DNA of 64,000 bases from Sphaerisporangium rubeum (GCF_014207705.1 NZ_JACHIU010000001.1:558001-622000); one strand, 5' to 3'; counted from the stretch's first letter, positions 1 through 9,199 are shown. The notes: generated by a model from the sequence alone, not told the origin. Made by a program: numbers and translations.

Positions 1-156
1 GAAGCCGACCGACAGCACGAGGGCCGCCGCGACACCGGTCCAGACGAGGGGGAGCCGGTCCCGGCGGTCGCTCTTGACGAGGAAGGCGACGAGGATCGAC
101 ACGACGAGCGTCGCCTCAAGGCCCTCCCGCAGACCGATGAGATAGCTGGCGAACAA
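1..156 (-). CDS. efeU: FTR1/EfeU-family iron permease, N-terminal fragment
   Basis: The reverse strand reads about 52 residues from a TTG start, with LREGLEATL near residue 10. This is the REGLE iron-coordinating motif of the first transmembrane helix of FTR1/EfeU high-affinity iron permeases. It is followed by a basic loop (KSDRRDR) and a second hydrophobic helix. The start was chosen because an AGGGG stretch lies about 8 bases upstream. The gene runs off the left edge, so only helices 1-2 are visible. The family imports ferric iron across the cytoplasmic membrane, usually with EfeO and EfeB, which would lie outside the window. An iron-box-like sequence lies just upstream. Confidence 0.8.
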   Translation of the reverse strand, partial: MFASYLIGLREGLEATLVVSILVAFLVKSDRRDRLPLVWTGVAAALVLSVGF

Positions 157-168
157 CCTGGTCCCCCT

Positions 169-187
169 ACGACTTAGCCTTACCTAA
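169..187. promoter_or_regulatory. Candidate DtxR/IdeR iron box
   Basis: On the reverse strand this 19-mer begins TTAGGTAAGGCTAA and matches the IdeR/DtxR consensus TTAGGTTAGGCTAACCTAA at 13 of 19 positions. The left half is nearly perfect and the right half poor. It sits 13 bases upstream of the iron permease start, where binding of the iron-loaded repressor would block transcription. The surrounding 160-215 is clearly AT-richer than the flanks. Regulation is inferred from the match and position only. Confidence 0.55.
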
Positions 188-391
188 ATTAGGGCAGCTT
201 AACCTTAGCGCGGCGAGGGCTCGCGCTGTAGCCTAGGGGGCTTGATCGGTCAGGGGTCGCGCGGAGACTTTTCACCGCATGACCCCCCACCACCTTGCTC
301 TCTGGTAATACCCTCGTGAGCGGACAGGTGGACCATTCCGACCTGTGCTGACTCCACCCCAGCCCGGCGAGCACCTGGATACGCTGACATC

Positions 392-2452
392 ATGACCACG
401 TCCGGCCGGTCCGCTCCGCGGCGCAAAACCTCCCACGTGCTGGCGAATGCCCCGTTCCGCCGGCTGTGGACGGCCATGTCGGTCTGCAGTCTCGGCGACT
501 GGCTCAACATCATCGCGATCACCGCGTTCGCGGCCTTCCTGACCCGCGGCTCCGGCTACCAGGCGCAGAGCCTCGCCATCGGCGGCGTCTTCGTCGTCAA
601 GATGCTCCCCGCCATCGTGCTCGGCCCGCTCGCCGGCGCCTTCGCCGACCGGTTCGACCGCCGGCTGACGATGTTCGTCAGCGACCTGCTGCGGTTCGCG
701 CTGGTGCTGTCCATCCCGATCGTCGGCAGCTACCGCTGGGTCATCATCGCGACGTTGCTCGTCGAGTGCGTGAACCTCTTCTGGGTCCCCGCCAAGGACG
801 CCACCGTTCCCAACCTCGTCCCCAAGGAGCGACTCGAGGAGGCCAACCAGCTCAACCTGCTGGTGACGTACGGCACCGCTCCGGTCGCCGCGGCCTTGTT
901 CGCCGTCCTGTCGCTGGTCGTCGATCTCACCGCGCAGGCCGTGCCGAGCTTCACGTGGGAGCCCGCGCGGCTCGCGCTGATCGTCAACGCCGTGGCCTAC
1001 CTCGTGTCCGCGGCGCTGATCTTCACGCTGAAAGGCATTCCCAGGGGCCACGCCGGCCAGGTCGCCGCGCCGTCGGTGCTCCGCCAGATCATCGACGGCT
1101 GGCGGTATGTCGGCGCCAACCGCATGGTGCGGGGGCTGGTCATCGGCATGCTCGGCGCGTTCGCCGCAGGCGGCGCCGTCATCGGCGTGGCCAAGGTCTA
1201 CGTCCTGTCGCTCGGCGGGGGAGACGCGGCGTACGGCACCGTGTTCGCCGCGGTGTTCGCCGGCATGGGCCTCGGCATCTTCTTCGGGCCCCGGGTGCTG
1301 AGCGAGCTGTCCAGGCGGCGGCTGTTCGGCCTCGCCATCGTCACCGCCGGCGTGGTGCTCGCCGGCACCGCGCTCATCCACAACCTCGTCATCCTGGTGC
1401 TGCTGACGGTGGTGCTCGGCGCGTGCGCCGGCATCGCGTGGATCATCGGGTACACCTTGATCGGCCTTGAGGTCGAGGACGCCATCCGGGGCCGCACCTT
1501 CTCGTTCCTGCAGTCCCTGGCCCGGGTCACCCTGCTGCTCGTGGTCGCCGTGGCCCCCGCGCTCGCGGGCCTGCTCGGCGAGCACAGGTTCTCCGTCGGG
1601 GCCGGCATCGCCTACCGCTTCGACGGCACCCACCTCGTCATGCTGATCGGCGGCCTGCTCGCCGTGATCGTCGGCGTGCTGGCCCTGCGGCACATGGACG
1701 ACCGGCGCCACGTCCCGCTGCGCTCGGACCTGCTGGCCGCGCTGCGCGGCGAGCGGTACGTCGCCGAGACGGCCGAGCAGGCGCGCGGCACGTTCATCGC
1801 GTTCGAAGGCGGCGAGGGCTCCGGCAAGACCACCCAGTCGCGGCTGCTCGCCATCTGGCTGCGCGACCAGGGGTTCGACGTCGTGCAGACCCGAGAGCCG
1901 GGGTCCACCAAGGTCGGCATGCGGCTGCGCGCCATCCTGCTCGACTCCACCCACCAGGGCCTGTCCGCGCGGTCGGAGACCCTGCTGTACGCCGCGGACC
2001 GCGCCGAGCACGTCGAGAAGGTCATCCTCCCCGCGCTGTACCGCGGCGCGATGGTGATCTCCGACCGTTACGTCGACTCCTCGCTGGCCTACCAGGGAGC
2101 GGGTCGCGAGCTGGAACCCCAGGACGTCGTCAAGGTCAACTCCTGGGCCACCGGCGGGCTGGTCCCCGACCTGACCGTGCTGATCGACGTGCCGCCTTCG
2201 GTGGGTCTGTCGCGGTTCGCCTCGCCGGCCGACCGCATCGAGTCCGAGCCGCTCGACTTCCACGAGCGCGTGCGCCGCGAGTTCCGCGCGCTCGCGGCGG
2301 CCGACCCCGACCGGTACTTCGTGGTGGACGGCCTGCGCACCCAGCAGGAGATCGCGGCCCTGATCCAGGACCGCGTGCGCGAGATCCTCCCCGACCCCGT
2401 GCCGCAGGAGACCGAGGCGATCACCGGCACCATGCCGATCATCCGCGACTAG
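392..2452 (+). CDS. tmk: Fused MFS-type transporter / thymidylate kinase
   Basis: This 686-residue protein has two parts. Residues about 10-440 are an MFS-like membrane domain with many hydrophobic helices and the loop motif GPLAGAFADRFDRR. Residues about 465-670 are a thymidylate kinase: P-loop FEGGEGSGKTTQ near residue 472, the TREPG motif, ISDRYVDSSLAYQG with the catalytic DR pair, and a LID-like region. The kinase phosphorylates dTMP to dTDP for DNA synthesis. Fusions of this type are known in actinobacteria, so this is not an assembly artefact. It lies 55 bases upstream of holB, the usual tmk-holB order. The substrate of the transporter part is unknown. Confidence 0.9.
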   Translation: MTTSGRSAPRRKTSHVLANAPFRRLWTAMSVCSLGDWLNIIAITAFAAFLTRGSGYQAQSLAIGGVFVVKMLPAIVLGPLAGAFADRFDRRLTMFVSDLLRFALVLSIPIVGSYRWVIIATLLVECVNLFWVPAKDATVPNLVPKERLEEANQLNLLVTYGTAPVAAALFAVLSLVVDLTAQAVPSFTWEPARLALIVNAVAYLVSAALIFTLKGIPRGHAGQVAAPSVLRQIIDGWRYVGANRMVRGLVIGMLGAFAAGGAVIGVAKVYVLSLGGGDAAYGTVFAAVFAGMGLGIFFGPRVLSELSRRRLFGLAIVTAGVVLAGTALIHNLVILVLLTVVLGACAGIAWIIGYTLIGLEVEDAIRGRTFSFLQSLARVTLLLVVAVAPALAGLLGEHRFSVGAGIAYRFDGTHLVMLIGGLLAVIVGVLALRHMDDRRHVPLRSDLLAALRGERYVAETAEQARGTFIAFEGGEGSGKTTQSRLLAIWLRDQGFDVVQTREPGSTKVGMRLRAILLDSTHQGLSARSETLLYAADRAEHVEKVILPALYRGAMVISDRYVDSSLAYQGAGRELEPQDVVKVNSWATGGLVPDLTVLIDVPPSVGLSRFASPADRIESEPLDFHERVRREFRALAAADPDRYFVVDGLRTQQEIAALIQDRVREILPDPVPQETEAITGTMPIIRD

Positions 2453-2507
2453 ACGGTTGTCCACAGGCCGCGCCACGGCCGTCCGGCCGACGGCTAACCT
2501 GGCCTGC

Positions 2508-3689
2508 GTGACAGTCTTCGACGACCTCGTGGGGCAGGACCGCTCGGTGGACGTCCTGCGGCAGGCCGCCACCGCGGGTGCCGAGGTCCTCGCCGGCGGC
2601 CCCGGCACCGGCATGACCCACGCGTGGCTGTTCACCGGCCCGCCGGGGTCGGGCCGCACCGAGGCCGCGCAGGCGTTCGCCGCCGCGCTGCTGTGCCACT
2701 CCGGCGGCTGCGGCCACTGCGAGCTGTGCCACCAGGTCGCCGTCGGCTCCCACCCCGACGTCGAGACCGTGCGGCCCCAGGGGCTGTCGTACGGCGTCAA
2801 GGAGACCCGCGAGCTGGTGCTGCGCGCCGCCGGCGCGCCGACGCTCGGCCGGTGGCGGGTCATCCTGTTCGAGGACGCGCAGCGTGCCACCGAGGCCGCG
2901 GCCAACGCGCTGCTCAAGGCCATCGAGGAGCCGCCGCCGCGCACCGTCTGGCTGCTGTGCGCGCCGTCCCCCGACGACATGATGATCACTATCAGGTCGC
3001 GCTGCCGCGTGGTCACCCTGCGCACCCCGTCCACCGAGGCCGTGGCCCACGTGCTCGCCACCCGCGACGACGTCCCCCCGGAGCTCGCCGCGTTCGCCGC
3101 GCGCGCCGCACAGGGCAACGTGAGCCGTGCGCGCCGCCTGGCCCTGGACGCCGAGGTGCGGCGCCGGCGCGAGTCCGTGCTGTCCCTGCCGCGCGGCCTC
3201 ACCAGCCTCGGCGCGTGCGTGGAGGCGGCGGAGCGGCTGGTCAAGACCTCCGCCGAGGACGCCGAGGAGGCCACGACCCGGCTCAACGAGACCGAGACCG
3301 CCGAGCTCCGCAAGATCTACGGCGAGGGCTCCTCAGGCAAGGGCCTCAACAAGGGCCTGGTGCGCGGCGGCGCCGGCGCCGTCAAGGAGCTGGAGGACCG
3401 GCAGAAGTCCCGCGCCACCCGCGTCCGCCGCGACTCCCTCGACTCGGCCCTGCTCGACCTCGCCTCCTTCTACCGCGACGTCCTCGCCGTCCAGCTCGGC
3501 GCCGTGGTCGAGCTCCCCACCGAGGACCGCAGAGCCGACCTCGACGCGCTGGCCGTGGTCTCCACCCCTGAGGACAGCCTGCGGCGCATCGACGCCATCA
3601 TGCTCTGCCGCGAGCGCCTGGAGGCCAACGTCAACCCGCAGATGGCGCTGGAGTCCATGACGATCAGCCTGTGGAAACCCCGCCTCTGA
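2508..3689 (+). CDS. holB: DNA polymerase III subunit delta'
   Basis: This clamp-loader subunit is 393 residues long from the GTG start. The reading frame opens further upstream, but VTVFDDLVGQ at 2508 is the conserved N-terminus. Visible are a Walker A-like segment GPPGSGRTEAAQ (GR rather than GK, normal for delta', which does not hydrolyse ATP), the zinc-binding cluster CHSGGCGHCELCH near residues 64-76, a KAIEEPP segment and the sensor SRCR. It works with DnaX and HolA to load the sliding clamp. It directly follows tmk, as in many actinobacteria. Confidence 0.92.
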   Translation: MTVFDDLVGQDRSVDVLRQAATAGAEVLAGGPGTGMTHAWLFTGPPGSGRTEAAQAFAAALLCHSGGCGHCELCHQVAVGSHPDVETVRPQGLSYGVKETRELVLRAAGAPTLGRWRVILFEDAQRATEAAANALLKAIEEPPPRTVWLLCAPSPDDMMITIRSRCRVVTLRTPSTEAVAHVLATRDDVPPELAAFAARAAQGNVSRARRLALDAEVRRRRESVLSLPRGLTSLGACVEAAERLVKTSAEDAEEATTRLNETETAELRKIYGEGSSGKGLNKGLVRGGAGAVKELEDRQKSRATRVRRDSLDSALLDLASFYRDVLAVQLGAVVELPTEDRRADLDALAVVSTPEDSLRRIDAIMLCRERLEANVNPQMALESMTISLWKPRL

Positions 3690-3803
3690 GCCGCCTGTCT
3701 CACACATGCGGCGGCCGATTTGTGGGCTGATGCCACCTCTGAGCGTAGGGTGGTCGGCAACGCATCGGCATGGCCCGTATCGGCAAGGAGCGGAGGCGTT
3801 CGC

Positions 3804-4646
3804 GTGGGCATGATGATGGCTGTGAGCTTCACCCGATATGGGAGGCTCTACTATCTCGATCCCGGCGGACACAGCCCCAAGGTCGGCGACAAGGTCCTCG
3901 TCCCCACCGACGCGGGTCCCGAGGTCGCCGAATGCGTCTGGGCACCGCAATGGGTCAGCGAGGACGTCGAGGGTCTCCCCGTGTGCGCCGGCATCGCCGC
4001 CGACGAGCAACTGGAACGCGACGAGACCAACCGCCGCCACCGCGCCGAGGCCCGCAGCGTGTCCAAGCGCCTGATCCGCCGGCACGAGCTCCCCATGAAG
4101 GTCGTCGGCGTCGACTACCTGGACGCCGACAACGTCTACACCGTCTACTTCTCCGCTCCCCACCGCGTCGACTTCCGCGCGCTCGTCCGCGACCTGGCCC
4201 GCAACCTCCGCGCACGGGTGGAGTTACGCCAGATCGGCCCCCGAGACGAGGCCCGCCTGCAAGGCGGCATCGGCCCCTGCGGCCGTGACCTGTGCTGCGC
4301 CACGTTCCTCAAGGACTTCGAGCCGGTGTCGGTCCGCATGGCCAAGGACCAGGACCTTCCCGTCAACCCCCTGCGCATCGCCGGCGCGTGCGGCCGCCTG
4401 ATGTGCTGCCTGAAGTACGAGCACCCTCTGTACCAGGAGTTCCGTGCCGGGGCTCCCCGCGCAGGCGCCACTGTGGACACCCCTGAGGGCCGCGGCACCG
4501 TCGTCGGCCACAACGTGCCGTCCGACTCGGTGGTGGTCCGCCTCGACGACGGCGGCCGCCGCTGCGCCTGCTCCCGCGCGGACGTCTGCGCGCCACGTAA
4601 GCAGCATGACGAAAAGTATGGAGGACAGACGGCCGGCGAGGAGTGA
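3804..4646 (+). CDS. ricT: PSP1-domain protein, RicT/YaaT family
   Basis: This 280-residue protein begins at GTG 3804, placed 7 bases after GGAGG. It carries the PSP1 C-terminal domain with the cysteine motifs CGRDLCCATF and CGRLMCCLKYE, typical of RicT (YaaT). In Bacillus, RicT forms an iron-sulfur-containing complex with RicA and RicF that affects RNA maturation and phosphorelay. Its role in actinomycetes is not established. The holB-ricT order is a conserved neighbourhood. One rare TTA leucine codon is in frame at 4224-4226. Confidence 0.88.
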   Translation: MGMMMAVSFTRYGRLYYLDPGGHSPKVGDKVLVPTDAGPEVAECVWAPQWVSEDVEGLPVCAGIAADEQLERDETNRRHRAEARSVSKRLIRRHELPMKVVGVDYLDADNVYTVYFSAPHRVDFRALVRDLARNLRARVELRQIGPRDEARLQGGIGPCGRDLCCATFLKDFEPVSVRMAKDQDLPVNPLRIAGACGRLMCCLKYEHPLYQEFRAGAPRAGATVDTPEGRGTVVGHNVPSDSVVVRLDDGGRRCACSRADVCAPRKQHDEKYGGQTAGEE

Positions 4647-4734
4647 AAGCGCACGTCGGAGGGGTACTACCTTAGAGCTGTGGCGTTGATCAGGGCCACG
4701 GTCACACCGAATCGGGGGATAAGGTGGTCGGCGC

Positions 4735-6303
4735 ATGACGCGCTGTAAAGGCATGGGCAGGACCAGACGTACAGCCGCCGTTCTCGCAGCGGCGGCACTG
4801 CTCGCCACGGCGTGCTCCGCGAAAGGCGACGCCGACCCAGCAGGCGGCCCGTCCCCCGCAGGCGACCCGGCCGCCGGCCGCAATGCTCCCTCCGCGGCGC
4901 TGGCCCCGTTCTACAACCAGAAGATCACCTGGACGGCGTGCCGCCAGGGCTTCGAGTGCGGCAAGATCAAGGTCCCCCTCGACTACGCGAACCCCGGCGG
5001 CGAAAGCATCCAGATCAGCGTGATCCGCCTCCCCGCCACCGGCGACCGCATCGGCTCCATACTTCTCAACCCCGGCGGTCCCGGCGGCTCCGGCATCGAG
5101 TACGCGCGCGCCGCCAAGTCCGTCCTCACCCCCGCCGTCCTGTCCCGCTTCGACGCCGTAGGCTTCGACCCCCGCGGCGTAGGCGAGTCCGCCCCCGTCC
5201 GCTGCCTCACCGGCCCGCAACTCGACAAGTTCATCGGCCTCGACGGCACTCCCGACACCCCCGCGGAAGTCGACGCACTGGCCACCGGCGCCAAGGAGTT
5301 CGCTCAAGGCTGCGAAGCCAAGTCCGCCAAACTCCTCCCCCACGTAGGCACCGCCGACGCGGCCCGCGACATGGACGTCCTGCGCGCCGCACTGGGTGAC
5401 ACCGGCCTCACCTACCTCGGCAAGTCCTACGGCACCTACCTGGGGGCCGTCTACGCCGACCTGTTCCCCAAGAACGTGCGAGCCCTGGTCCTGGACGGCG
5501 CCGTGGACCCCGCACTGCCTCCCGTCCCCGACGTCAACGCCGCACAGGCCAGAGGCTTCCAGGTGGCCCTCCGCTCCTTCCTGGCCGACTGCTTCACCCA
5601 CACCTCCTGCCCCTTCCCCGCCAAGAACATCGACGAGGCCCAGTCCCGCATAGGCACCATGCTGAAGAACGCCGACCAGACCCCCCTGCGCAACAGCACC
5701 GGCGACACCCGCAAGATCGACGAATCCTGGGCCACCCTGGGCGTCGTCACAGCCCTGTACGACAAACGCTCCTGGCCCGTACTCCGAGTAGCCCTGTCCC
5801 AAGCCTTCAAAGGCGACGGCACCACTCTCCTCCGCCTGGCCGACGTCCTGATAGACCGCCACCAGGACGGCACCTACAGCAACCAGACCGAAGCCAACAT
5901 GGCCATCAACTGCGTGGACCACCCCTACCCCAAAACCACCCAGGCCTACGAACAAGCCGCCACAGCCGCTCAGAAGGAAAGCCCGCTGTTCGGCGCCTAC
6001 GTGATGTGGGGCTCCCTCCCCTGCGAGTACTGGCCCGTCCCCCCCACCGGCACCGACAAGCCCCTGAAAGCCGAAGGCGCCCCACCCATCCTGGTGGTAG
6101 GCACCCAACGCGACCCCGCCACCCCCTACCAGTGGGCCGAGGCCCTGGCAGGCCAACTCTCCTCAGGCGTCCTCCTGAGCTACGACGGCGACGGCCACAC
6201 CGCGTACCGCACCAACAGCACCTGCATCGACAAGGCCGTAGACACCTACCTGATCACCCAAACCCCCCCAAAACCCAACACCCTCTGCCCCAAAGTAACC
6301 TGA
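4735..6303 (+). CDS. Secreted alpha/beta hydrolase, tripeptidyl aminopeptidase (TAP/SlpD) family lipoprotein
   Basis: The N-terminus is a lipoprotein signal: basic MTRCKGMGRTRR, a hydrophobic alanine-rich core and lipobox LATAC with the cysteine at about residue 27. A low-complexity Pro/Gly/Ala linker follows. The catalytic domain has the oxyanion segment NPGGPGGSG, the nucleophile elbow GKSYGTYLG, and a C-terminal TAP-like domain with the probable catalytic His in DGDGHTAY. The length of 522 residues fits Streptomyces SlpD/SlpE and TAP enzymes, which remove N-terminal tripeptides from exported proteins. It would be anchored on the outer face of the membrane. Confidence 0.87.
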   Translation: MTRCKGMGRTRRTAAVLAAAALLATACSAKGDADPAGGPSPAGDPAAGRNAPSAALAPFYNQKITWTACRQGFECGKIKVPLDYANPGGESIQISVIRLPATGDRIGSILLNPGGPGGSGIEYARAAKSVLTPAVLSRFDAVGFDPRGVGESAPVRCLTGPQLDKFIGLDGTPDTPAEVDALATGAKEFAQGCEAKSAKLLPHVGTADAARDMDVLRAALGDTGLTYLGKSYGTYLGAVYADLFPKNVRALVLDGAVDPALPPVPDVNAAQARGFQVALRSFLADCFTHTSCPFPAKNIDEAQSRIGTMLKNADQTPLRNSTGDTRKIDESWATLGVVTALYDKRSWPVLRVALSQAFKGDGTTLLRLADVLIDRHQDGTYSNQTEANMAINCVDHPYPKTTQAYEQAATAAQKESPLFGAYVMWGSLPCEYWPVPPTGTDKPLKAEGAPPILVVGTQRDPATPYQWAEALAGQLSSGVLLSYDGDGHTAYRTNSTCIDKAVDTYLITQTPPKPNTLCPKVT

Positions 6304-6372
6304 CCAAGATCCACGTCCCCCAACCCACCCGAACCCTGTAGACTGCCTCACGCTACGGTTCAACCGAAGCAC

Positions 6373-6446
6373 GCCGCCTTAGCTCAGTCGGCCAGAGCGA
6401 CGCACTCGTAATGCGTAGGTCTGGGGTTCGATTCCCCAAGGCGGCT
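6373..6446 (+). tRNA. tRNA-Thr (anticodon CGT)
   Basis: A 74-base cloverleaf is visible. The acceptor arm GCCGCCT pairs with AGGCGGC and is followed by discriminator T. The D-arm is AGCTCAGTCGG. The anticodon stem ACGCA/TGCGT encloses loop CTCGTAA, giving anticodon CGT, which reads ACG (threonine). The T-arm is GGGG-TTCGATT-CCCC. No CCA is encoded. Confidence 0.93.
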
Positions 6447-6480
6447 CAGCGCATAACCGCTGGCCACAGGTCAGTTGATC

Positions 6481-6511
6481 ACCGCCTGTCAGGCTACGCC
6501 TGGCGGGCGGT
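6481..6511. terminator. Stem-loop after tRNA-Thr
   Basis: An inverted repeat with 14-base arms (two mismatches) and loop TAC: ACCGCCTGTCAGGC and GCCTGGCGGGCGGT. It lies between the tRNA gene and the converging ABC-F gene, so it could end transcription from either side. No T-tract follows. Confidence 0.5.
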
Positions 6512-6564
6512 TCGCATTGGGTCCCGGGGTGTCCCTTGATCACAAGGGGGTGTCCTTGTGCGGG

Positions 6565-8193
6565 TCAGTGGGTGCGTTCGACGCGGCCTTCGTGCCAGAC
6601 CGGTTCGGCGCTTTCGTACACTGTGCCGTCGGCGCCGAAGATGAGGAAACGGTCGAAGTCGGAGGCGAACCAGCGGTCGTGCGTGACGGCCAGGACGGTG
6701 CCGGAGAACTCGGCGAGGCCCTGCTGCAACGCCTCGGCGCTGGCGAGGTCCAGGTTGTCGGTGGGCTCGTCCAGGAGCAGCAGCGTCGCGCCGGACAGTT
6801 CGAGCAGCAGGATCTGCAGGCGCGCCTGCTGTCCGCCGGACAGTGTCTCGAACGGCTGGTTGGCGGCCGGGGCGAGTTCGTAGCGGGCCATCGCGGCCAT
6901 GGCGTCGTTCAGTGTGAGCGTGTGGCCGTCCATGACCAGGTCCACCGCGACGCGGCCGTGCAGGTCGGGCCGGGCATGGGTCTGCACGAACAGGCCGGGG
7001 ACCACCCGCGCGCCGAGCCGGGCCGTGCCTGTGTGCCGTACGGTGGGGACCGCGCCGTCGGCGGCCTGGTTGAGGAGCTGCAAGAAGTGCGACTTGCCTG
7101 AGCCGTTCGAGCCGAGCACGCCGATGCGTTCCCCGTACCAGATCTCGGCGTCGAACGGCTTCATCAGCCCGGTCAGCTCCAGCCGCTCGCAGATGACGGC
7201 GCGTTTGCCGGTGCGTCCTCCGCGTAGCCGCATGCGGACGTTCTGCCGTTTCGGCGGCCGGGCGGGTGGGCCGGCCTCCTCGAACCGGGCCAGGCGGGTG
7301 CGTGCGGCGCGGTAGGTCGACGACAGCGCGTCGTTGTTGGCGGCGGTCTGCTGCAGGGTGCCGACGAGCTGCCGCAGCTTGGTGTGTTCCTCGTTCCAGC
7401 GGCGCAGACGTTCCTCCAGGCGGGCTATGCGGTCCTGTCGGCCCTGCGCGTAGCTGGCGAAGCCGCCACCATGTACCCAGACGCCGCGGTCCTCGACCGT
7501 GATGATGCGGTCGACCGCGCCGACCAGGAGCTGGCGGTCGTGCGACACGAGCAGCACCGTTTTGGAGGTGGCCCGGAGCTGCGCCTCCAGCCATTCCTTG
7601 GCGGGGACGTCCAGGTAGTTGTCCGGCTCGTCCAGCAGGAGGACCTCGTCGGGGCCGCGGAACAGGGCCTCCAGCACGACTCTCTTCTGCTCGCCCCCCG
7701 ACAACGTGTTCACCGGCCGCTCACGCACGGCGTCGTAGGGGAGCCCCAGGGCGAGGGTCGCGACCGTGTCCCAGACGACCTCCATGTCGTAGCCGCCGGC
7801 GTCGGCGTAGTCGCTGATGGCTTGGGCGTACGCGAGCTGGGTCCGTTCGTCGTCGTGTTCGGCCAGCCGCTTCTCGGCCCGCGCCAGCCCCGCGGCCGTG
7901 GCGCGCACCCGGTCGGGGGCCACCGACAGCAGCAGGTCGTGCAGGGTCCGCCCGTCGCGGATGTCGCCGATGAACTGCCGCATCGTGCCGAGCCCGCCGG
8001 AGTGGACCACGCGGCCGTCGTCGGGCTGGAGGTCGCCGGCGATGAGGCGCAGCAGGGTGGTCTTGCCCGCGCCGTTCGGCCCGATCAGACCGGCCTTGAC
8101 GCCGTCGCCGACACGGAAGGACACCTCGTGGAGAAGCAGCCGCCCGTCCGGCAGCACATAGGTCAGTCGGTCGGCCTCGACATGCCCCGCCAC
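6565..8193 (-). CDS. ABC-F family ATPase, probable antibiotic-resistance ribosome protection protein
   Basis: This protein of 542 residues has two ATP-binding cassettes and no membrane segments, as in ABC-F proteins that act on the ribosome. All motifs are canonical: Walker A GPNGAGKTT and GSNGSGKSH, signatures LSGGE and LSGGQ, Walker B LLLLDEPDNYLD and LLLLDEPTDNLD, and H-loops VSHDR and THDRW. A charged linker (RLEERLRRWNEEHTKLRQL) separates them. The frame is open up to ATG 8286, but I chose GTG 8193. An AAGGGGGG stretch lies 6 bases before it, and the resulting N-terminus aligns with that of the second ABC-F protein at 35965-37440. It is divergent from a TetR gene and borders the cluster, which suggests self-resistance. 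Confidence 0.87.
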   Translation of the reverse strand: MAGHVEADRLTYVLPDGRLLLHEVSFRVGDGVKAGLIGPNGAGKTTLLRLIAGDLQPDDGRVVHSGGLGTMRQFIGDIRDGRTLHDLLLSVAPDRVRATAAGLARAEKRLAEHDDERTQLAYAQAISDYADAGGYDMEVVWDTVATLALGLPYDAVRERPVNTLSGGEQKRVVLEALFRGPDEVLLLDEPDNYLDVPAKEWLEAQLRATSKTVLLVSHDRQLLVGAVDRIITVEDRGVWVHGGGFASYAQGRQDRIARLEERLRRWNEEHTKLRQLVGTLQQTAANNDALSSTYRAARTRLARFEEAGPPARPPKRQNVRMRLRGGRTGKRAVICERLELTGLMKPFDAEIWYGERIGVLGSNGSGKSHFLQLLNQAADGAVPTVRHTGTARLGARVVPGLFVQTHARPDLHGRVAVDLVMDGHTLTLNDAMAAMARYELAPAANQPFETLSGGQQARLQILLLELSGATLLLLDEPTDNLDLASAEALQQGLAEFSGTVLAVTHDRWFASDFDRFLIFGADGTVYESAEPVWHEGRVERTH

Positions 8194-8277
8194 CACCGTC
8201 CCCCCTTCGCGGACCCGGCACGCGGCCCGAATCGCCTGGATCGTTGTTCTGGCGACCGGATCGACGATCCAGTCCTC

Positions 8278-8298
8278 GAACATCATACTAAACTGTTC
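8278..8298. promoter_or_regulatory. Candidate TetR operator
   Basis: An inverted repeat GAACA...TGTTC with an 11-base AT-rich centre (tcatactaaac) lies between the divergent ABC-F and TetR genes, 4 bases before the TetR start. The position suits autorepression and control of the ABC-F gene. Binding is inferred from the symmetry only; the arms are just 5 bases. Confidence 0.4.
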
Positions 8299-8301
8299 CG
8301 C

Positions 8302-9066
8302 GTGAGCACCGGCAAGACGGGATCAGGAAAAGTGTCATCAGGGACGGAACCGGCTCCGGAAGCCAAGGCCGCGGTGAACGTCTGGCTGCGCGCCTCCGAA
8401 CGACAGGGGCGGGACGCGCCGCCGCTCAGCCGTGACCGCATCATCGAGGAAGCCGTGGCGCTCCTGGACGAGGAGGGCACCGGCAGGCTCACGATGCGCC
8501 GGCTGGCAGAGCGGCTCGGCACGGGTTCCACGACGCTGTACTGGCATGTCAAGACCAAGGACGATGTGCTGGACCTCGCGCTGGACACCATTTTCTCGGA
8601 GGTCGACATCCCGCGCGCCGGCCGGGACGGCTGGCGCGCGGACGTCTCGGCGCTGATCAACCGCTGGCGGGAAACCCTCCTGCGGCACCCATGGTCGGCG
8701 GCGCTGCTGGGCCGTCCGATGCTCGGGCCGAACGTGCTGGCCCGCAGCGAGTTCCTTTACGCCACCCTGCTGAAGGCGGGAGTCGGCGAGTCACAGATCA
8801 TCGCCGCCGCATACGGCCTGTCCAACTACGTCATCGGTTCCGCGCTGATGCAGGCGTCGTGGATGACCAACGTGGACCAGGCGACACGGCAGGCTGCCGA
8901 ACAGCACCTGCGCGCCAACCGCGACCGCTACCCGTCGCTGGCCGAACACGGCCCGCTCGTCGTGGACGACCAGTGGGATGCGGGCTTCTCGCGCGGCCTG
9001 ACCTGGCTGCTCGACGGTATCCAGGCGTGCGCCGACGGAGCGGACGGGCCTGGCACCCGGGCCTGA
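8302..9066 (+). CDS. TetR-family regulator with TetR_C-type ligand domain
   Basis: This 254-residue protein starts at GTG 8302 after a very short intergenic gap. After about 40 disordered residues comes the helix-turn-helix segment LTMRRLAERLGTGSTTLYWH followed by VKTKDDVLDLALD, the TetR signature of the tetracycline-repressor subclass. The C-terminal part resembles TetR_C ligand-binding domains. It faces the ABC-F gene, so it probably represses that gene until the cluster product or an intermediate binds. GTG codons farther downstream in the loose N-terminus are alternative starts. Confidence 0.82.
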   Translation: MSTGKTGSGKVSSGTEPAPEAKAAVNVWLRASERQGRDAPPLSRDRIIEEAVALLDEEGTGRLTMRRLAERLGTGSTTLYWHVKTKDDVLDLALDTIFSEVDIPRAGRDGWRADVSALINRWRETLLRHPWSAALLGRPMLGPNVLARSEFLYATLLKAGVGESQIIAAAYGLSNYVIGSALMQASWMTNVDQATRQAAEQHLRANRDRYPSLAEHGPLVVDDQWDAGFSRGLTWLLDGIQACADGADGPGTRA

Positions 9067-9199
9067 CCCCCGCTCCGCCAGGCGGGATACCCGGAACTCA
9101 CGAAGAGCTGCCGCCGTGGGCCCGGCGGACGGCCGAGGTGGACGCCAGAGCCCCGGCCACCCGTGCGCCGGGTGTGCGCCGGGTCGTCGACCTCACCGG

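Noticed and set aside
272-3313. Very long open frame antisense to tmk-holB (over 1000 codons)
   Set aside because: It is low-complexity Arg/Gly/His-rich sequence mirroring two clear housekeeping genes; typical high-GC shadow frame.
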